From positions 6,882,001-6,946,000 of the forward strand of contig OZ247499.1 of NCBI GenBank assembly GCA_965233625.1: a stretch of 64,000 bases of DNA. The letters run 5' to 3'. Below the pieces are notes generated by a model, which ran no database searches, had not been told where the DNA came from, and saw only the letters and a list, made by a program, of their open reading frames with translations. Positions 27,091 to 35,597 of this stretch are shown here, piece after piece. The DNA comes from G965233625 sp965233625 (GTDB lineage Bacteria > Planctomycetota > Planctomycetia > Pirellulales > Pirellulaceae). A program made the position numbers and the translations under genes. Position 1 is the first letter of the stretch, and every line of letters starts with the position of its first letter.

Positions 27091-29457
27091 TTACTCACCT
27101 CCTGCGGGTGTTGCTGCCCCATCGGCTGCTGGCGTGGCTGGGTCGTTGCTGACGTCGGCTGGCGGTGTTGCGGCGTCGGCGTCTTCGCTCGTGGGCGGCG
27201 TGTCTGTGTCTTCCGCATCCACACCTTCTGCTTCAAGCCGTTTACGTTCTTCTTCGCGGGCGGCCAGACGTTCAGAAAGCCGTTTTTGGTGCCAGCAGAA
27301 CTGGATCACAAAATCGTACCGCGGCGCCGCAAAGTATTGCGGATTGTCGGGATCTTCTTTCACAGGCCGGTTGGAAGTGGTTGATCCTTCTCCAAACGTC
27401 GTGCCTGGGGCGCCTGGGCCACCTTCGCCTTCCGCCGTCGCCGGGGGAATGTAGTCCGGGTTAGGTACGCGGTAGGCGCGGTTGATGGACGAGGTCTTCG
27501 CAAGAATCGGGAAGCTGATTCCCAGTTCTTCCATCGTGAACTCACTGGTCGCAGGCGGCTTGCCATCTTTCGGCGCCTCAATCGGCAGCCGGACTTTGCC
27601 TTCGCGAAGGTTCTTCAGCAGCGTGTTGGATAGATACGTCGGACCCCAGCCCTGAGGCTGTGTCGAAGACTTGTTGTGATAGTGATAGCCCTTGATCTCG
27701 ATGATCCAGCCCGGGCCCGATGGCGGCTCAACAGGGTTGCCGTCGGCGTCTACCAGTTGATCTTCACTGATTTCCACCGCAGGTTCCGCCGCAGCATCTT
27801 CTGCGGTTTCCTCCGTTGGCTCGTCTCGACGACGGCGGCCGGGTGAGAGACCTTCCTTCCAGCGTTTCTGCACGCCGGGGGTGAACCAGTTGCCGGTCTC
27901 GGCGAAGAACTGCGATTCGATATGTTCGATGTGCAGCTCTTTCCGCTCGAAGTAAGGATAAACCTTTGGATCGCGGATATCCGTGGGAGCGCCTTTGTAG
28001 GTTTCGTCCCGTGGCAGAGCGGCGTTGATGGCGCGGAACAGTTCAAGCCAGACCAGCTTACGGTCGGCGTTGCCCGTCACTTCCTCGCCCATATTCTTCA
28101 CATGCTTGACTTCCGTGACGAGCTTTTCATCGTCACCTTTAAATTCAACGCTTTGCCTTTGGACGTTCTCAATCCTACCGATCGCGTCCTTCCACTTACT
28201 GCCGTCCACCTCGTAATAGGTGGGATGGGCTGTCGCCCAGCTATTGTAGTGGAAGAAGTAATTGAAGGTGAACGCCAGCAGGAATGCAGCCAGGGCAGCG
28301 ACCGCCCAGGGCTTCTTCTCGCGGACAAGCCGCTGCGTCTCGATTTCCCGCGGAAGCAGGTTGGTCTGCAGCTTGGCGCCTTTCAGCCCTTGCAGGCACA
28401 GACCGTAACAGACGGGGTAAGACAGCACATTCTCTTTGAACTGCGGGCTGCTTTTAACCTCGGTTCCCTTGAAGAGCTGGAACTCGTCAACTTTGATCAC
28501 ATCGTGGCCAAGGTTCTTGGCCAGATACTGACGCAGACCAGGCAGCTTCACCGTGTTGCCCAGCATGACCATCTTGTCGATTTTGGTCTGCCGGTCCAGC
28601 GTCTGGAAGTAGCTGATCGACCGCTGAATTTCTGTCACAAAGTCGTTGAACACGGGCCGCATGACCTGGAACACCTGCTTGGCGTTGTCGGCCTGACGGG
28701 CGTTGCGCTTGAGGTGTTCGGCCTGTGCGAAGGTGAGCTTCAGTTCGCGGCTGAGCTGTTTGGTAAAGTGGTTGCCGCCCAGCGGAATGCTGCGTTGCCA
28801 GATCTTGGCGCCGTTGGTTACGACCAGATCGGTCGTTTCGGTGCCGACCGACAGCACAATGGTGGAATCGGGGTTCTCGCCCGCATCAATGGCGTCCTGA
28901 TCGGGGCCGCCGCCCATGATATCGTTCACCGCGTAGTTAAACACGGCCAACGGCGCGAGTTGTACGAAGTAAGGCTCCACGCCCGCATCGGTCAGCGGCT
29001 TGATGGCGCGGTAGACATGTTCGCGTTTCATCGCGAACAGGCCCACTTCGGCGTCCAGAATAAAGCCGTCCACTTCCATGCCGCCGAGCAACTGGTAATC
29101 CCAGATGACGTCTTCCAGCGGGAACGGAATCTGCTGCCGGGCTTCGTATTTCACAATCTGTGAAATAACCTTCGGGTCCACTGGCGGCGGTTTGAAGAAC
29201 CTAGCCAAGCCAGCCTGACCGGGCACCGAGATCGCCACTTTATCGCGGCGGACATCGTTGCGTTCCAGGAATTTCGCGATCGCGTCGCGGATCAGCGCCG
29301 GGCGATCGGCCTCGGGCTGACTGAGAATTTTCTCGTATTCGATATAGTCAAACGCATCGGCAATCAGCGTCTGACCATCGTCATCGAGCGTGCAGCGGAG
29401 CGCTTTCAGCGCACACTGACCAATGTCGATGCCCCACACAGCGTTGCTTAAAGCCAT
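27091..29457 (-). CDS. pilM: PilM-type actin-like ATPase fused to a PilN-like membrane part
   Basis: A 788-residue protein. Residues 1-350 are a PilM actin-like domain: WGIDIGQCALKAL at 8-20 (phosphate loop region), QIVKYEARQQIPFPLEDVIW near 125-144, and later DSTIVLSVGTETTDLVV. PilM normally is ~350 residues, cytoplasmic, and recruits PilN to the inner membrane. Here the sequence continues into a membrane helix (~377-397) and a periplasmic region, as if PilM and PilN were fused. The C-terminus is Asp/Thr/Pro/Ala-rich. It is the first gene of a three-gene operon. GAGG is correctly spaced before the ATG. Confidence 0.88.
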   Translation of the reverse strand: MALSNAVWGIDIGQCALKALRCTLDDDGQTLIADAFDYIEYEKILSQPEADRPALIRDAIAKFLERNDVRRDKVAISVPGQAGLARFFKPPPVDPKVISQIVKYEARQQIPFPLEDVIWDYQLLGGMEVDGFILDAEVGLFAMKREHVYRAIKPLTDAGVEPYFVQLAPLAVFNYAVNDIMGGGPDQDAIDAGENPDSTIVLSVGTETTDLVVTNGAKIWQRSIPLGGNHFTKQLSRELKLTFAQAEHLKRNARQADNAKQVFQVMRPVFNDFVTEIQRSISYFQTLDRQTKIDKMVMLGNTVKLPGLRQYLAKNLGHDVIKVDEFQLFKGTEVKSSPQFKENVLSYPVCYGLCLQGLKGAKLQTNLLPREIETQRLVREKKPWAVAALAAFLLAFTFNYFFHYNSWATAHPTYYEVDGSKWKDAIGRIENVQRQSVEFKGDDEKLVTEVKHVKNMGEEVTGNADRKLVWLELFRAINAALPRDETYKGAPTDIRDPKVYPYFERKELHIEHIESQFFAETGNWFTPGVQKRWKEGLSPGRRRRDEPTEETAEDAAAEPAVEISEDQLVDADGNPVEPPSGPGWIIEIKGYHYHNKSSTQPQGWGPTYLSNTLLKNLREGKVRLPIEAPKDGKPPATSEFTMEELGISFPILAKTSSINRAYRVPNPDYIPPATAEGEGGPGAPGTTFGEGSTTSNRPVKEDPDNPQYFAAPRYDFVIQFCWHQKRLSERLAAREEERKRLEAEGVDAEDTDTPPTSEDADAATPPADVSNDPATPAADGAATPAGGE

Positions 29458-29593
29458 GGTGGATCCTCACCTTAGAAAAATGTCACTCAACCGCCTGATA
29501 AACCAGGCAGTTATTGCAGCGTTGCCGGATGATAAGGGCGAAGAGGCAAACCTTCGCTGGCAAACGACCACAAAATCCCCTGTTCCATCTCCC

Positions 29594-29623
29594 AATGTAC
29601 GCAGATATCGCCTGTTTTGTCAA
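29594..29623 (-). promoter_or_regulatory. Candidate sigma-70-type promoter for the pilM operon
   Basis: On the minus strand a perfect TTGACA (29618-29623) is followed after 18 bases by TACATT (29594-29599). This gives a start site near 29587 and a 5' leader of about 130 nt before pilM. Confidence 0.5.
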
Positions 29624-29964
29624 ACTTTTCCTGCTAGCAACGCGGAATGATCCGGGCGGCTGCGAAGACGGTCATTGCCCCGTTAAGACCGTCGTACGAC
29701 GCATTCAGCCCCTACGACCCCACACTGCTAGCACGTTCTGTGTACACCCACTGGCCCTGCCTTTTCATCTTATCGCCAGCAGGACCCTCCAAACTCTACC
29801 TTCCCGGTCGATCATCGCATGATAATTCCTGGTTCAATCGTGTGGGAATTGCCGGCAAAACGCCGCGGTTCTAACAGTTGCGGCGTCATTCCCGCGTCCG
29901 CGCTAAGCTTGCAGCGTAACGACGCAATCCACCACGGTAACGGCCTCAGTCCCAGGCCGGCGCA

Positions 29965-29993
29965 TTGACGGTTTAATAGGTGTGATTTACACT
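29965..29993 (+). promoter_or_regulatory. Candidate sigma-70-type promoter for transketolase
   Basis: TTGACG (29965-29970) and TACACT (29988-29993) are separated by 17 bases, implying a start near 30000 and a leader of about 107 nt before the transketolase ATG. Confidence 0.45.
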
Positions 29994-30106
29994 CACGGCC
30001 TAATCAGACTCTCTTGCATAACCATTTTCTACGCACGCAATTACGGTGAGATAACACGCCGCAAACATCGTGCTCCGCGTAACCCGGTATTTGAGCGCAA
30101 TTCTTC

Positions 30107-32146
30107 ATGTCAGTCAGCACCAGCAGTATCGAACAACTGGCGATCAACACCATCCGCACGCTCTCTATGGACGGCGTCCAGGCGGCCAACAGCGGCCACC
30201 CTGGCACCCCCATGGCGCTGGCGCCGGTCACCTACGCCCTGTGGAACAACGCGCTGACGTACGATCCCGCGCATCCGCACTGGCCTGCCCGCGACCGCTT
30301 CATCCTGTCGTGCGGCCACGCTTCCATGCTGCTGTACAGCACCCTGCACGTAGCGGGCGTGAAAGCGGCCGATGGCAGCGATGATCTTTCGATCACCTTG
30401 GATAACATCCGCAACTTCCGTCAGATGGGCAGCCCTTGCGCCGGTCACCCGGAATACGAAGACGCTGCCGGCATCGAAACCACTACCGGCCCGCTAGGTC
30501 AGGGCGTTGGGAACAGCGTGGGCATGGCAATGGCCGCCAAGTGGTTCGCCGCCCGTTACAACACCGCAGAGCACCAGCTGTTTGACTACAACACCTACGC
30601 GTTGTGCAGCGACGGCGATGTGATGGAAGGCATCGGTTGCGAAGCCGCTTCGGTCGCCGGTCACCTGAAGCTGGACAACCTGTGCTGGATCTACGATGAC
30701 AATCACATCACCATCGAAGGTGACACGGATCTGGCATTCACCGAAGATGTCGGCAAGCGGTTCGATGCACTCGGCTGGAACGTGGTGCATGTCGACGACG
30801 CCAACGATCTGTCAGCAATCGACGAAGCAATCGCCGCCTTCAAAGCCTGCACGGACAAGCCGACCATCATCGTGCTCCGCAGCATCATCGGCTACGGTTC
30901 GCCCAACAAAGCCAACACGCACGGCGCCCACGGCGCCCCGCTAGGCGAAGAAGAAGTCAAACTCACCAAAGCCGCCTACGGCTGGCCCGAAGACGAGAAG
31001 TTTCACGTACCCGCCGAAGTGCTGACCCACTTTGAAGAAGGACTCGGCGCCCGCGGTAAAGATCAGTACGCCCAGTGGAACGAGCAGTTCGCCGCCTATG
31101 AAGCCGCCAACCCTGAGAAGGCCGCAGAACTGAAGTTGATCTGGAACCGTGAACTGCCCGCCGGCTGGGACAAGAACCTCAAACCGTTCGACGCCGACGC
31201 AAAAGGCATGGCCACGCGGCAGTCTTCTGGCAAAGTGCTGAACATGCTTGCCCCGGAACTGCCCTGGCTGGTCGGTGGATCGGCGGACCTGGCGCCATCT
31301 AATAACACCTTGCTGACGCAGGAAGATGCGGGCCACTTCTCAGCAGAGAACTACGGCGGGCGGAACCTGCACTTCGGCGTGCGTGAACATTCGATGGCGG
31401 CCATCTGCAACGGGATGTCGCTCTCGGGCATCCGTTCGTACGGCGCCACCTTCTTCGTCTTCACCGATTATATGCGGCCTTCGATGCGTCTGAGCAGCAT
31501 CATGCATCAGCCCGTGCTGTATGTGCTGACGCACGACTCGATTGGTCTGGGCGAAGACGGCCCCACGCATCAGCCCGTAGAGCATCTGGCCGCCTGCCGT
31601 GCCATTCCGGGTTTGACCGTTTATCGTCCCGGCGATGCCAATGAAGTGCTGGAGTGCTACCGCGCTGCCATTTCCCGCACCCGCAACCCTGCCGCCATGG
31701 TGCTGACCCGCCAGGGACTACCCACGCTCTGCCGCGAAGAATACGCCGCCGCCAGTGGTTGCGCCAAAGGCGGCTACGTGCTGGCCGGCGATGACGATCC
31801 GCAGGTCATTCTGATGGCAAGCGGAAGCGAACTGGAAATCGCTGTCGACGCCTTCAAGCAGCTGCAGGCCGATGGAGTGAAGGCCCGCATCGTCAGCATG
31901 CCTTCGATCAATCTGTTTGAAGAACAGGATCAGGCTTACCGCGATAGCGTATTGCCGCCGTCGGTAACGGCTCGCGTCGCCGTCGAAGCCGGTCTGCAAC
32001 AAAGCTGGGACCGTTACCTCGGACTGACCGGCAAATTCGTCGGCATGACATCCTTCGGCGCCTCGGCCCCGTACAAAGAACTGTACGAAAAGTTCGCCAT
32101 CACCGCAGAGAACGTCGTCGCAGCCGCAAAGTCGCAGTTAGGCTAA
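30107..32146 (+). CDS. tkt: Transketolase
   Basis: A 679-residue transketolase, the usual length (about 660-680). It transfers two-carbon ketol units between sugar phosphates in the pentose phosphate pathway using thiamine diphosphate and Mg. Visible signatures are AANSGHPGTPMALAP near 26-40, the TPP motif SDGDVMEG at 168-175 continuing to DDNHITIEGD, and the second-domain VGGSADLAPSN and FGVREHSMAAICNG segments. There is no clear Shine-Dalgarno before the ATG. It is transcribed alone, with a REP-like palindrome just downstream. Confidence 0.97.
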   Translation: MSVSTSSIEQLAINTIRTLSMDGVQAANSGHPGTPMALAPVTYALWNNALTYDPAHPHWPARDRFILSCGHASMLLYSTLHVAGVKAADGSDDLSITLDNIRNFRQMGSPCAGHPEYEDAAGIETTTGPLGQGVGNSVGMAMAAKWFAARYNTAEHQLFDYNTYALCSDGDVMEGIGCEAASVAGHLKLDNLCWIYDDNHITIEGDTDLAFTEDVGKRFDALGWNVVHVDDANDLSAIDEAIAAFKACTDKPTIIVLRSIIGYGSPNKANTHGAHGAPLGEEEVKLTKAAYGWPEDEKFHVPAEVLTHFEEGLGARGKDQYAQWNEQFAAYEAANPEKAAELKLIWNRELPAGWDKNLKPFDADAKGMATRQSSGKVLNMLAPELPWLVGGSADLAPSNNTLLTQEDAGHFSAENYGGRNLHFGVREHSMAAICNGMSLSGIRSYGATFFVFTDYMRPSMRLSSIMHQPVLYVLTHDSIGLGEDGPTHQPVEHLAACRAIPGLTVYRPGDANEVLECYRAAISRTRNPAAMVLTRQGLPTLCREEYAAASGCAKGGYVLAGDDDPQVILMASGSELEIAVDAFKQLQADGVKARIVSMPSINLFEEQDQAYRDSVLPPSVTARVAVEAGLQQSWDRYLGLTGKFVGMTSFGASAPYKELYEKFAITAENVVAAAKSQLG

Positions 32147-32193
32147 TCCTTTCGCGCCGGGGTGGTCTGGCTGTCGCTATACGTCAGGTTCAA

Positions 32194-32272
32194 ACCCGTA
32201 GGTCAGGCGGCTGCCTGACGTCGTTTGAGGTGGCTCCCGCTGCGTTGTCAGGCGGGCGCCAGACCTACGGGT
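32194..32272. repeat. REP-like palindromic element, copy A
   Basis: A 79-bp imperfect palindrome between transketolase and the sulfatase. Its ~26-base arms agree at 22 positions; the outer ends read ACCCGTAGGTC and GACCTACGGGT. It is closely related to the element at 58990-59066, including a central GAGGTGG. It could act as a terminator for transketolase or be a mobile REP/MITE unit. Confidence 0.75.
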
Positions 32273-32316
32273 AAGAGGTAAACGACCCTGACCCGCTGGC
32301 TCTGTTGAGGTGAACG

Positions 32317-33714
32317 ATGCCGACCCGCCCGAATATTCTGTGGTACTGCACCGATCAGCAGCGTTTTGACACGATCGGTGCGCTGGGCAATAAGTTTGTG
32401 AAAACGCCGCACATTGATCAGCTGGTTGCTGACGGCGTGGCGTTCACGCACGCCTATTGCCAGAGTCCGATCTGCACGCCAAGCCGGTCCAGCTTTATGA
32501 CGGGGCTGTACCCGTCGCGGCTGCACAATACGCGCAACGGCAATGCCACCTTTCCGTCTTACCCCCCGGTGATCTCGCGGCTGATCGCCGATAGTGGTTA
32601 CACATGCGGGCTGGTCGGGAAGTTTCATCTTCAAAGCGCCGGCCACCGCACGGAACCGCGGATTGATGATGGCTATTCGTTCTGGCGGTTCAGCCACGCA
32701 CCGCGTGATGACTGGCCCCACGGCCACGACTACGCGGAATGGGTCCGCGAGCGTGGCGGCGATTTAGATGCCATGCGGGAGTCGCCCCAGCGCGTGCCGA
32801 CGGAGTTTCATCAGACAACGTGGGCGACGGAGCGGTCGATTGAATTCGTGCAGCAGCCGCATGAACAGCCCTGGATGCTCTGCGTGAATATTTACGATCC
32901 GCATCCGCCGTTCATTCCGCCCGCGTCATACGCTGCCAACTTCGATCCGGCGAAGATGCCTGGTCCCTACTATCGAAGCAGCGACCTGGCGCAGCAGGAA
33001 AAGCTGAAGGCGATCGACTTCCAGGGCGACGCACAGCCGCCGGAAGGCCACGATGCGTTTCAGGCTCAGGCGAATTATTACGCGATGATTCAGCAGATTG
33101 ACGATCAATTCGCCCGTCTCATCGCTACCTTAGAGCAGACCGGCCAACTCGACAATACGGTGATCATATTCACCAGCGATCATGGCGAAGCGCTCGGCGA
33201 TCATGGTTTGATTCAAAAGGGCTGCCGGTTCTACGAAGGACTAGTCCGCGTGCCGCTGATCTTCGCCTGGAAGGGGCAGTTTGCGACCGGCCTGCAATGC
33301 GACGGGCTGGTGGAACTGCTGGATCTGACGGCGACCATCGTGGATGTGGCCGGGCTTGAGCAGCCGGAATACATGCAGGGAAACAGCTTGCTGCCGGTGC
33401 TACGCGGCGAGCAGCCTGGCGATAAACTCCGCGACTTCGTCCGCTGCGAATACTTCGACGCGCTGGACCCGTACTTCACGGGCGGCGACGGCGCCTATGC
33501 CACAATGCACCGCGATGCGCGCTACAAGCTTTCCGTTTATCACGGTCACAAGCTGGGCGAGCTTTATGACTTGCAGGAAGACCCGTGGGAATTCAACAAC
33601 CTGTGGGACGACCCGGCGCATGCCAGCCTGCGGGCGGAGATGATGCACGCCAGCTTCGACGCACACGTGGTGCTGACGACCGACGTCGGATCAAAACGCA
33701 TCGCCCCGATGTAG
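32317..33714 (+). CDS. Sulfatase (Cys-type), no signal peptide
   Basis: A 465-residue arylsulfatase-family enzyme. The N-terminal metal-site motif PNILWYCTDQQR is followed by the formylglycine signature CTPSR (Cys53-Arg57), so the enzyme needs oxidation of Cys53 to formylglycine. The later TSDHGEALGDHG supplies metal ligands, and the C-terminal KLGELYDLQEDPWEFNNLW block is typical of the family. It hydrolyses sulfate esters, perhaps of algal polysaccharides, but the substrate cannot be read. No signal peptide is visible, unlike the second sulfatase in this window. The stop is one base from the convergent stop of the next gene. Confidence 0.95.
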   Translation: MPTRPNILWYCTDQQRFDTIGALGNKFVKTPHIDQLVADGVAFTHAYCQSPICTPSRSSFMTGLYPSRLHNTRNGNATFPSYPPVISRLIADSGYTCGLVGKFHLQSAGHRTEPRIDDGYSFWRFSHAPRDDWPHGHDYAEWVRERGGDLDAMRESPQRVPTEFHQTTWATERSIEFVQQPHEQPWMLCVNIYDPHPPFIPPASYAANFDPAKMPGPYYRSSDLAQQEKLKAIDFQGDAQPPEGHDAFQAQANYYAMIQQIDDQFARLIATLEQTGQLDNTVIIFTSDHGEALGDHGLIQKGCRFYEGLVRVPLIFAWKGQFATGLQCDGLVELLDLTATIVDVAGLEQPEYMQGNSLLPVLRGEQPGDKLRDFVRCEYFDALDPYFTGGDGAYATMHRDARYKLSVYHGHKLGELYDLQEDPWEFNNLWDDPAHASLRAEMMHASFDAHVVLTTDVGSKRIAPM

Positions 33715-33715
33715 C

Positions 33716-34420
33716 CTAGTGCTCGGTAGGCCCGTCGCGTTTTTCGATTTTGCCAAGCGGTCCGCTTGTACGCACGCCGACCTGTTCCAGCATGTTCGCG
33801 CGGGCAATGTACGGCGCCAGATGTTGTTCAACCTTGTCGCCGTTCGATGAATGGGCAAACAGCCCGCGTGTGGACTCGATGTACCAGCGCACATAGGCAA
33901 GTTCCTGCTGCTGCGGTGTTGAACGCCACGCCCAACGATTGTACGCGTCCAGACCCACTTCGTTGTAATACATGGCGAAGTCCGGCTGCCTATCAGAATG
34001 CAGCGGCGCCGGTGCAGCGGGCAGTTTGACCGCCGGCTTCATCAACTCCGTGATCATCCTCCGCACTCGTTCACCCACGGTAAGCGACGTGTCGTCGCCC
34101 TGCCTTGATAATCGCGAATCATCCAGGTAGTGAACCAGTTGCGGAACCACTTTCGCGCCGCGTTTCAGCAGTTCTTCCTGGGCGGCAATCACGCGCGGGT
34201 GTTCGCTGGCGGGCGCCTTATCCTTGTCCTCATCCTCAGCAGGTGTGGCGGAAGATTCAGGCAGGGCGAGCTTGGTAACCAGTTGCTTGACGCTGAGGTT
34301 GCGATAATCGTAAACCGGAGGCGGCTCGGCGATGGTCAGCGGCGACGAAAACATCGCCAGTCCCAGGAAAGAGACACCGACCACTACCGCGATGGCGATA
34401 TTTGCATTTTGCAGATTCAA
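33716..34420 (-). CDS. Exported or anchored hypothetical protein
   Basis: A 234-residue protein with a single N-terminal hydrophobic helix (about 8-30, IAIAVVVGVSFLGLAMF) and a polar remainder that should lie outside the cytoplasm. A Glu/Asp/Lys-rich linker near 60-72 precedes a helical region (EELLKRGAKVVPQLVHYLDD) resembling a HEAT-like repeat. No family recognised. It lies downstream of the membrane protein gene on the same strand, separated by 121 bp that hold a hairpin. Confidence 0.65.
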   Translation of the reverse strand: MNLQNANIAIAVVVGVSFLGLAMFSSPLTIAEPPPVYDYRNLSVKQLVTKLALPESSATPAEDEDKDKAPASEHPRVIAAQEELLKRGAKVVPQLVHYLDDSRLSRQGDDTSLTVGERVRRMITELMKPAVKLPAAPAPLHSDRQPDFAMYYNEVGLDAYNRWAWRSTPQQQELAYVRWYIESTRGLFAHSSNGDKVEQHLAPYIARANMLEQVGVRTSGPLGKIEKRDGPTEH

Positions 34421-34458
34421 ACGCCTACCCCGTCTGGCTCAGGCACTTTGTGCTCGTG

Positions 34459-34480
34459 AAAAGTTCCGCCGCTGCGGAAA
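34459..34480 (-). terminator. Hairpin terminator downstream of six-TM membrane gene
   Basis: Perfect six-base arms TTCCGC and GCGGAA around a four-base loop, followed on the minus strand by ACTTTTC. Placed about 60 bp after the membrane protein stop at 34542, it could terminate that gene. Confidence 0.5.
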
Positions 34481-34541
34481 ATCCGCACAATCTTCGCAAC
34501 ACATCAATAGCGTTGCAGCAATGTTTGCAGGCGGATGTAGT

Positions 34542-35300
34542 TTAAGCATAGGCTACGGATTGCCGCCAGGCGCGAAGAGTTATGTCAAGCGTCGTGCGCG
34601 ATGTGGCCGTGGTAGGTTCGGGTTTTCCGGGTGATGCCGGTGGAAAGGAGGGCGCCACCAGCCACACCGCCAGAGAGATGGCAACCAGAGCCACGGAAAG
34701 CGTCAACAGATTGTTCCTTTGCTCATTGGTGTCAGTAAAGAAACTGGTGATAGCCAGCGTGATGGCCAGCAGCAATCCAGCAATGGAGGCGAACCACATC
34801 AATACGGCCAGCACCGTCATGCAGCCAATGGTTGCTTGAAGCACCGCGCCTATGCAGCCGGCCGCCACAAAAATCGCGGCGCCGATCCACATCGTACTAC
34901 TGCCGTGCCGGCTGGCTTCGATGGCGAAGGTCGTGCCAGTAAAGACAGACAGACCAACCGCGCCCCACACCAGCGCATTCAGCGCCACTTCCCATCCCGT
35001 GAGCCACATCAGCACGGAAAGAATCACGCCGGACAATAGCGAAATGCCGGCGAACAGCGAACGGCGGCGGCGTTTCTCTTCATCCCCGCTGAAACTGGCA
35101 ATGCTGAGAACCACGCCCGCGATGGCAGCGATAACAATCGCAATCTGAATCGCAATGGTCGCCAGGGCGTCCCAGCCAATGCACCACACGGCAATGCACG
35201 CCGCAACGATGGTGACGAATAGCAGAAAGTTGGTCGGCGTGTGAAACCGGCCAGTCTTTGTATCGTCGAAGATCCGGGTCAGGTGCTGGTCAATCGACAT
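34542..35300 (-). CDS. Multi-pass membrane protein, unknown function
   Basis: A 252-residue protein; I prefer the ATG at 35300 to an in-frame TTG eight codons upstream, although neither has a clear Shine-Dalgarno. About six or seven hydrophobic segments fill residues 20-235, with short charged connections such as DEEKRRRR after the second. The pattern is that of an integral membrane protein without a recognisable transporter or enzyme motif. No family recognised. Confidence 0.65.
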   Translation of the reverse strand: MSIDQHLTRIFDDTKTGRFHTPTNFLLFVTIVAACIAVWCIGWDALATIAIQIAIVIAAIAGVVLSIASFSGDEEKRRRRSLFAGISLLSGVILSVLMWLTGWEVALNALVWGAVGLSVFTGTTFAIEASRHGSSTMWIGAAIFVAAGCIGAVLQATIGCMTVLAVLMWFASIAGLLLAITLAITSFFTDTNEQRNNLLTLSVALVAISLAVWLVAPSFPPASPGKPEPTTATSRTTLDITLRAWRQSVAYA

Positions 35301-35427
35301 GCACGGCGTTTGCGGGGGACGCAATTCTTAGGTGAGATGCCGCCTGGATTCAGTCCAGCCGGCGGCGGAATAACGGGCAGGTGTACTGGTTTGAGTATCG
35401 CTATAAGTCTGGAGGAAACACCGCTGA

Positions 35428-35454
35428 GCCGTAGGGCAGGCGCCTGCCTGCGGC
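35428..35454. repeat. REP-like half element, copy C
   Basis: A single arm (starting GCCGTAGGGCAGGCGCC) matches the left arm of the elements at 32194 and 58990 with few changes. No second arm is found nearby. It lies in intergenic DNA between two minus-strand genes. Confidence 0.6.
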
Positions 35455-35522
35455 GTTGCAGATAGCGCCGGTCAAACCTTCACCGTCTGATCCTCTGGCA
35501 CACCGCCGTGGCTGTCAAGTCA

Positions 35523-35561
35523 GAAGGAGCAGGACAGCGCGTGTTTGCCGTCTGCTCCTTC
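35523..35561 (-). terminator. Hairpin downstream of the secretin-like gene
   Basis: Perfect ten-base arms (GAAGGAGCAG and CTGCTCCTTC) enclose a 19-base loop, 37 bp after the stop of the gene at 35598-36905. No T-run follows, so it may only protect the 3' end. Confidence 0.45.
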
Positions 35562-35597
35562 AATTGATCTGCGGTGAACTCTTAACGCCGGGCGGTC

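Larger units (their letters stand above)
29458..30106. other. 649-bp divergent intergenic region, pilM operon / transketolase
   Basis: This region separates the divergent pilM operon and transketolase gene. Apart from one promoter-like site for each side, I see no gene, RNA family, repeat or terminator. Open frames here lack codon-like composition and a Shine-Dalgarno. Confidence 0.6.

Noticed and set aside
27922..29163. Long plus-strand open frame opposite pilM
   Set aside because: It is the antisense shadow of a well-supported gene and has no family motif or start signal.
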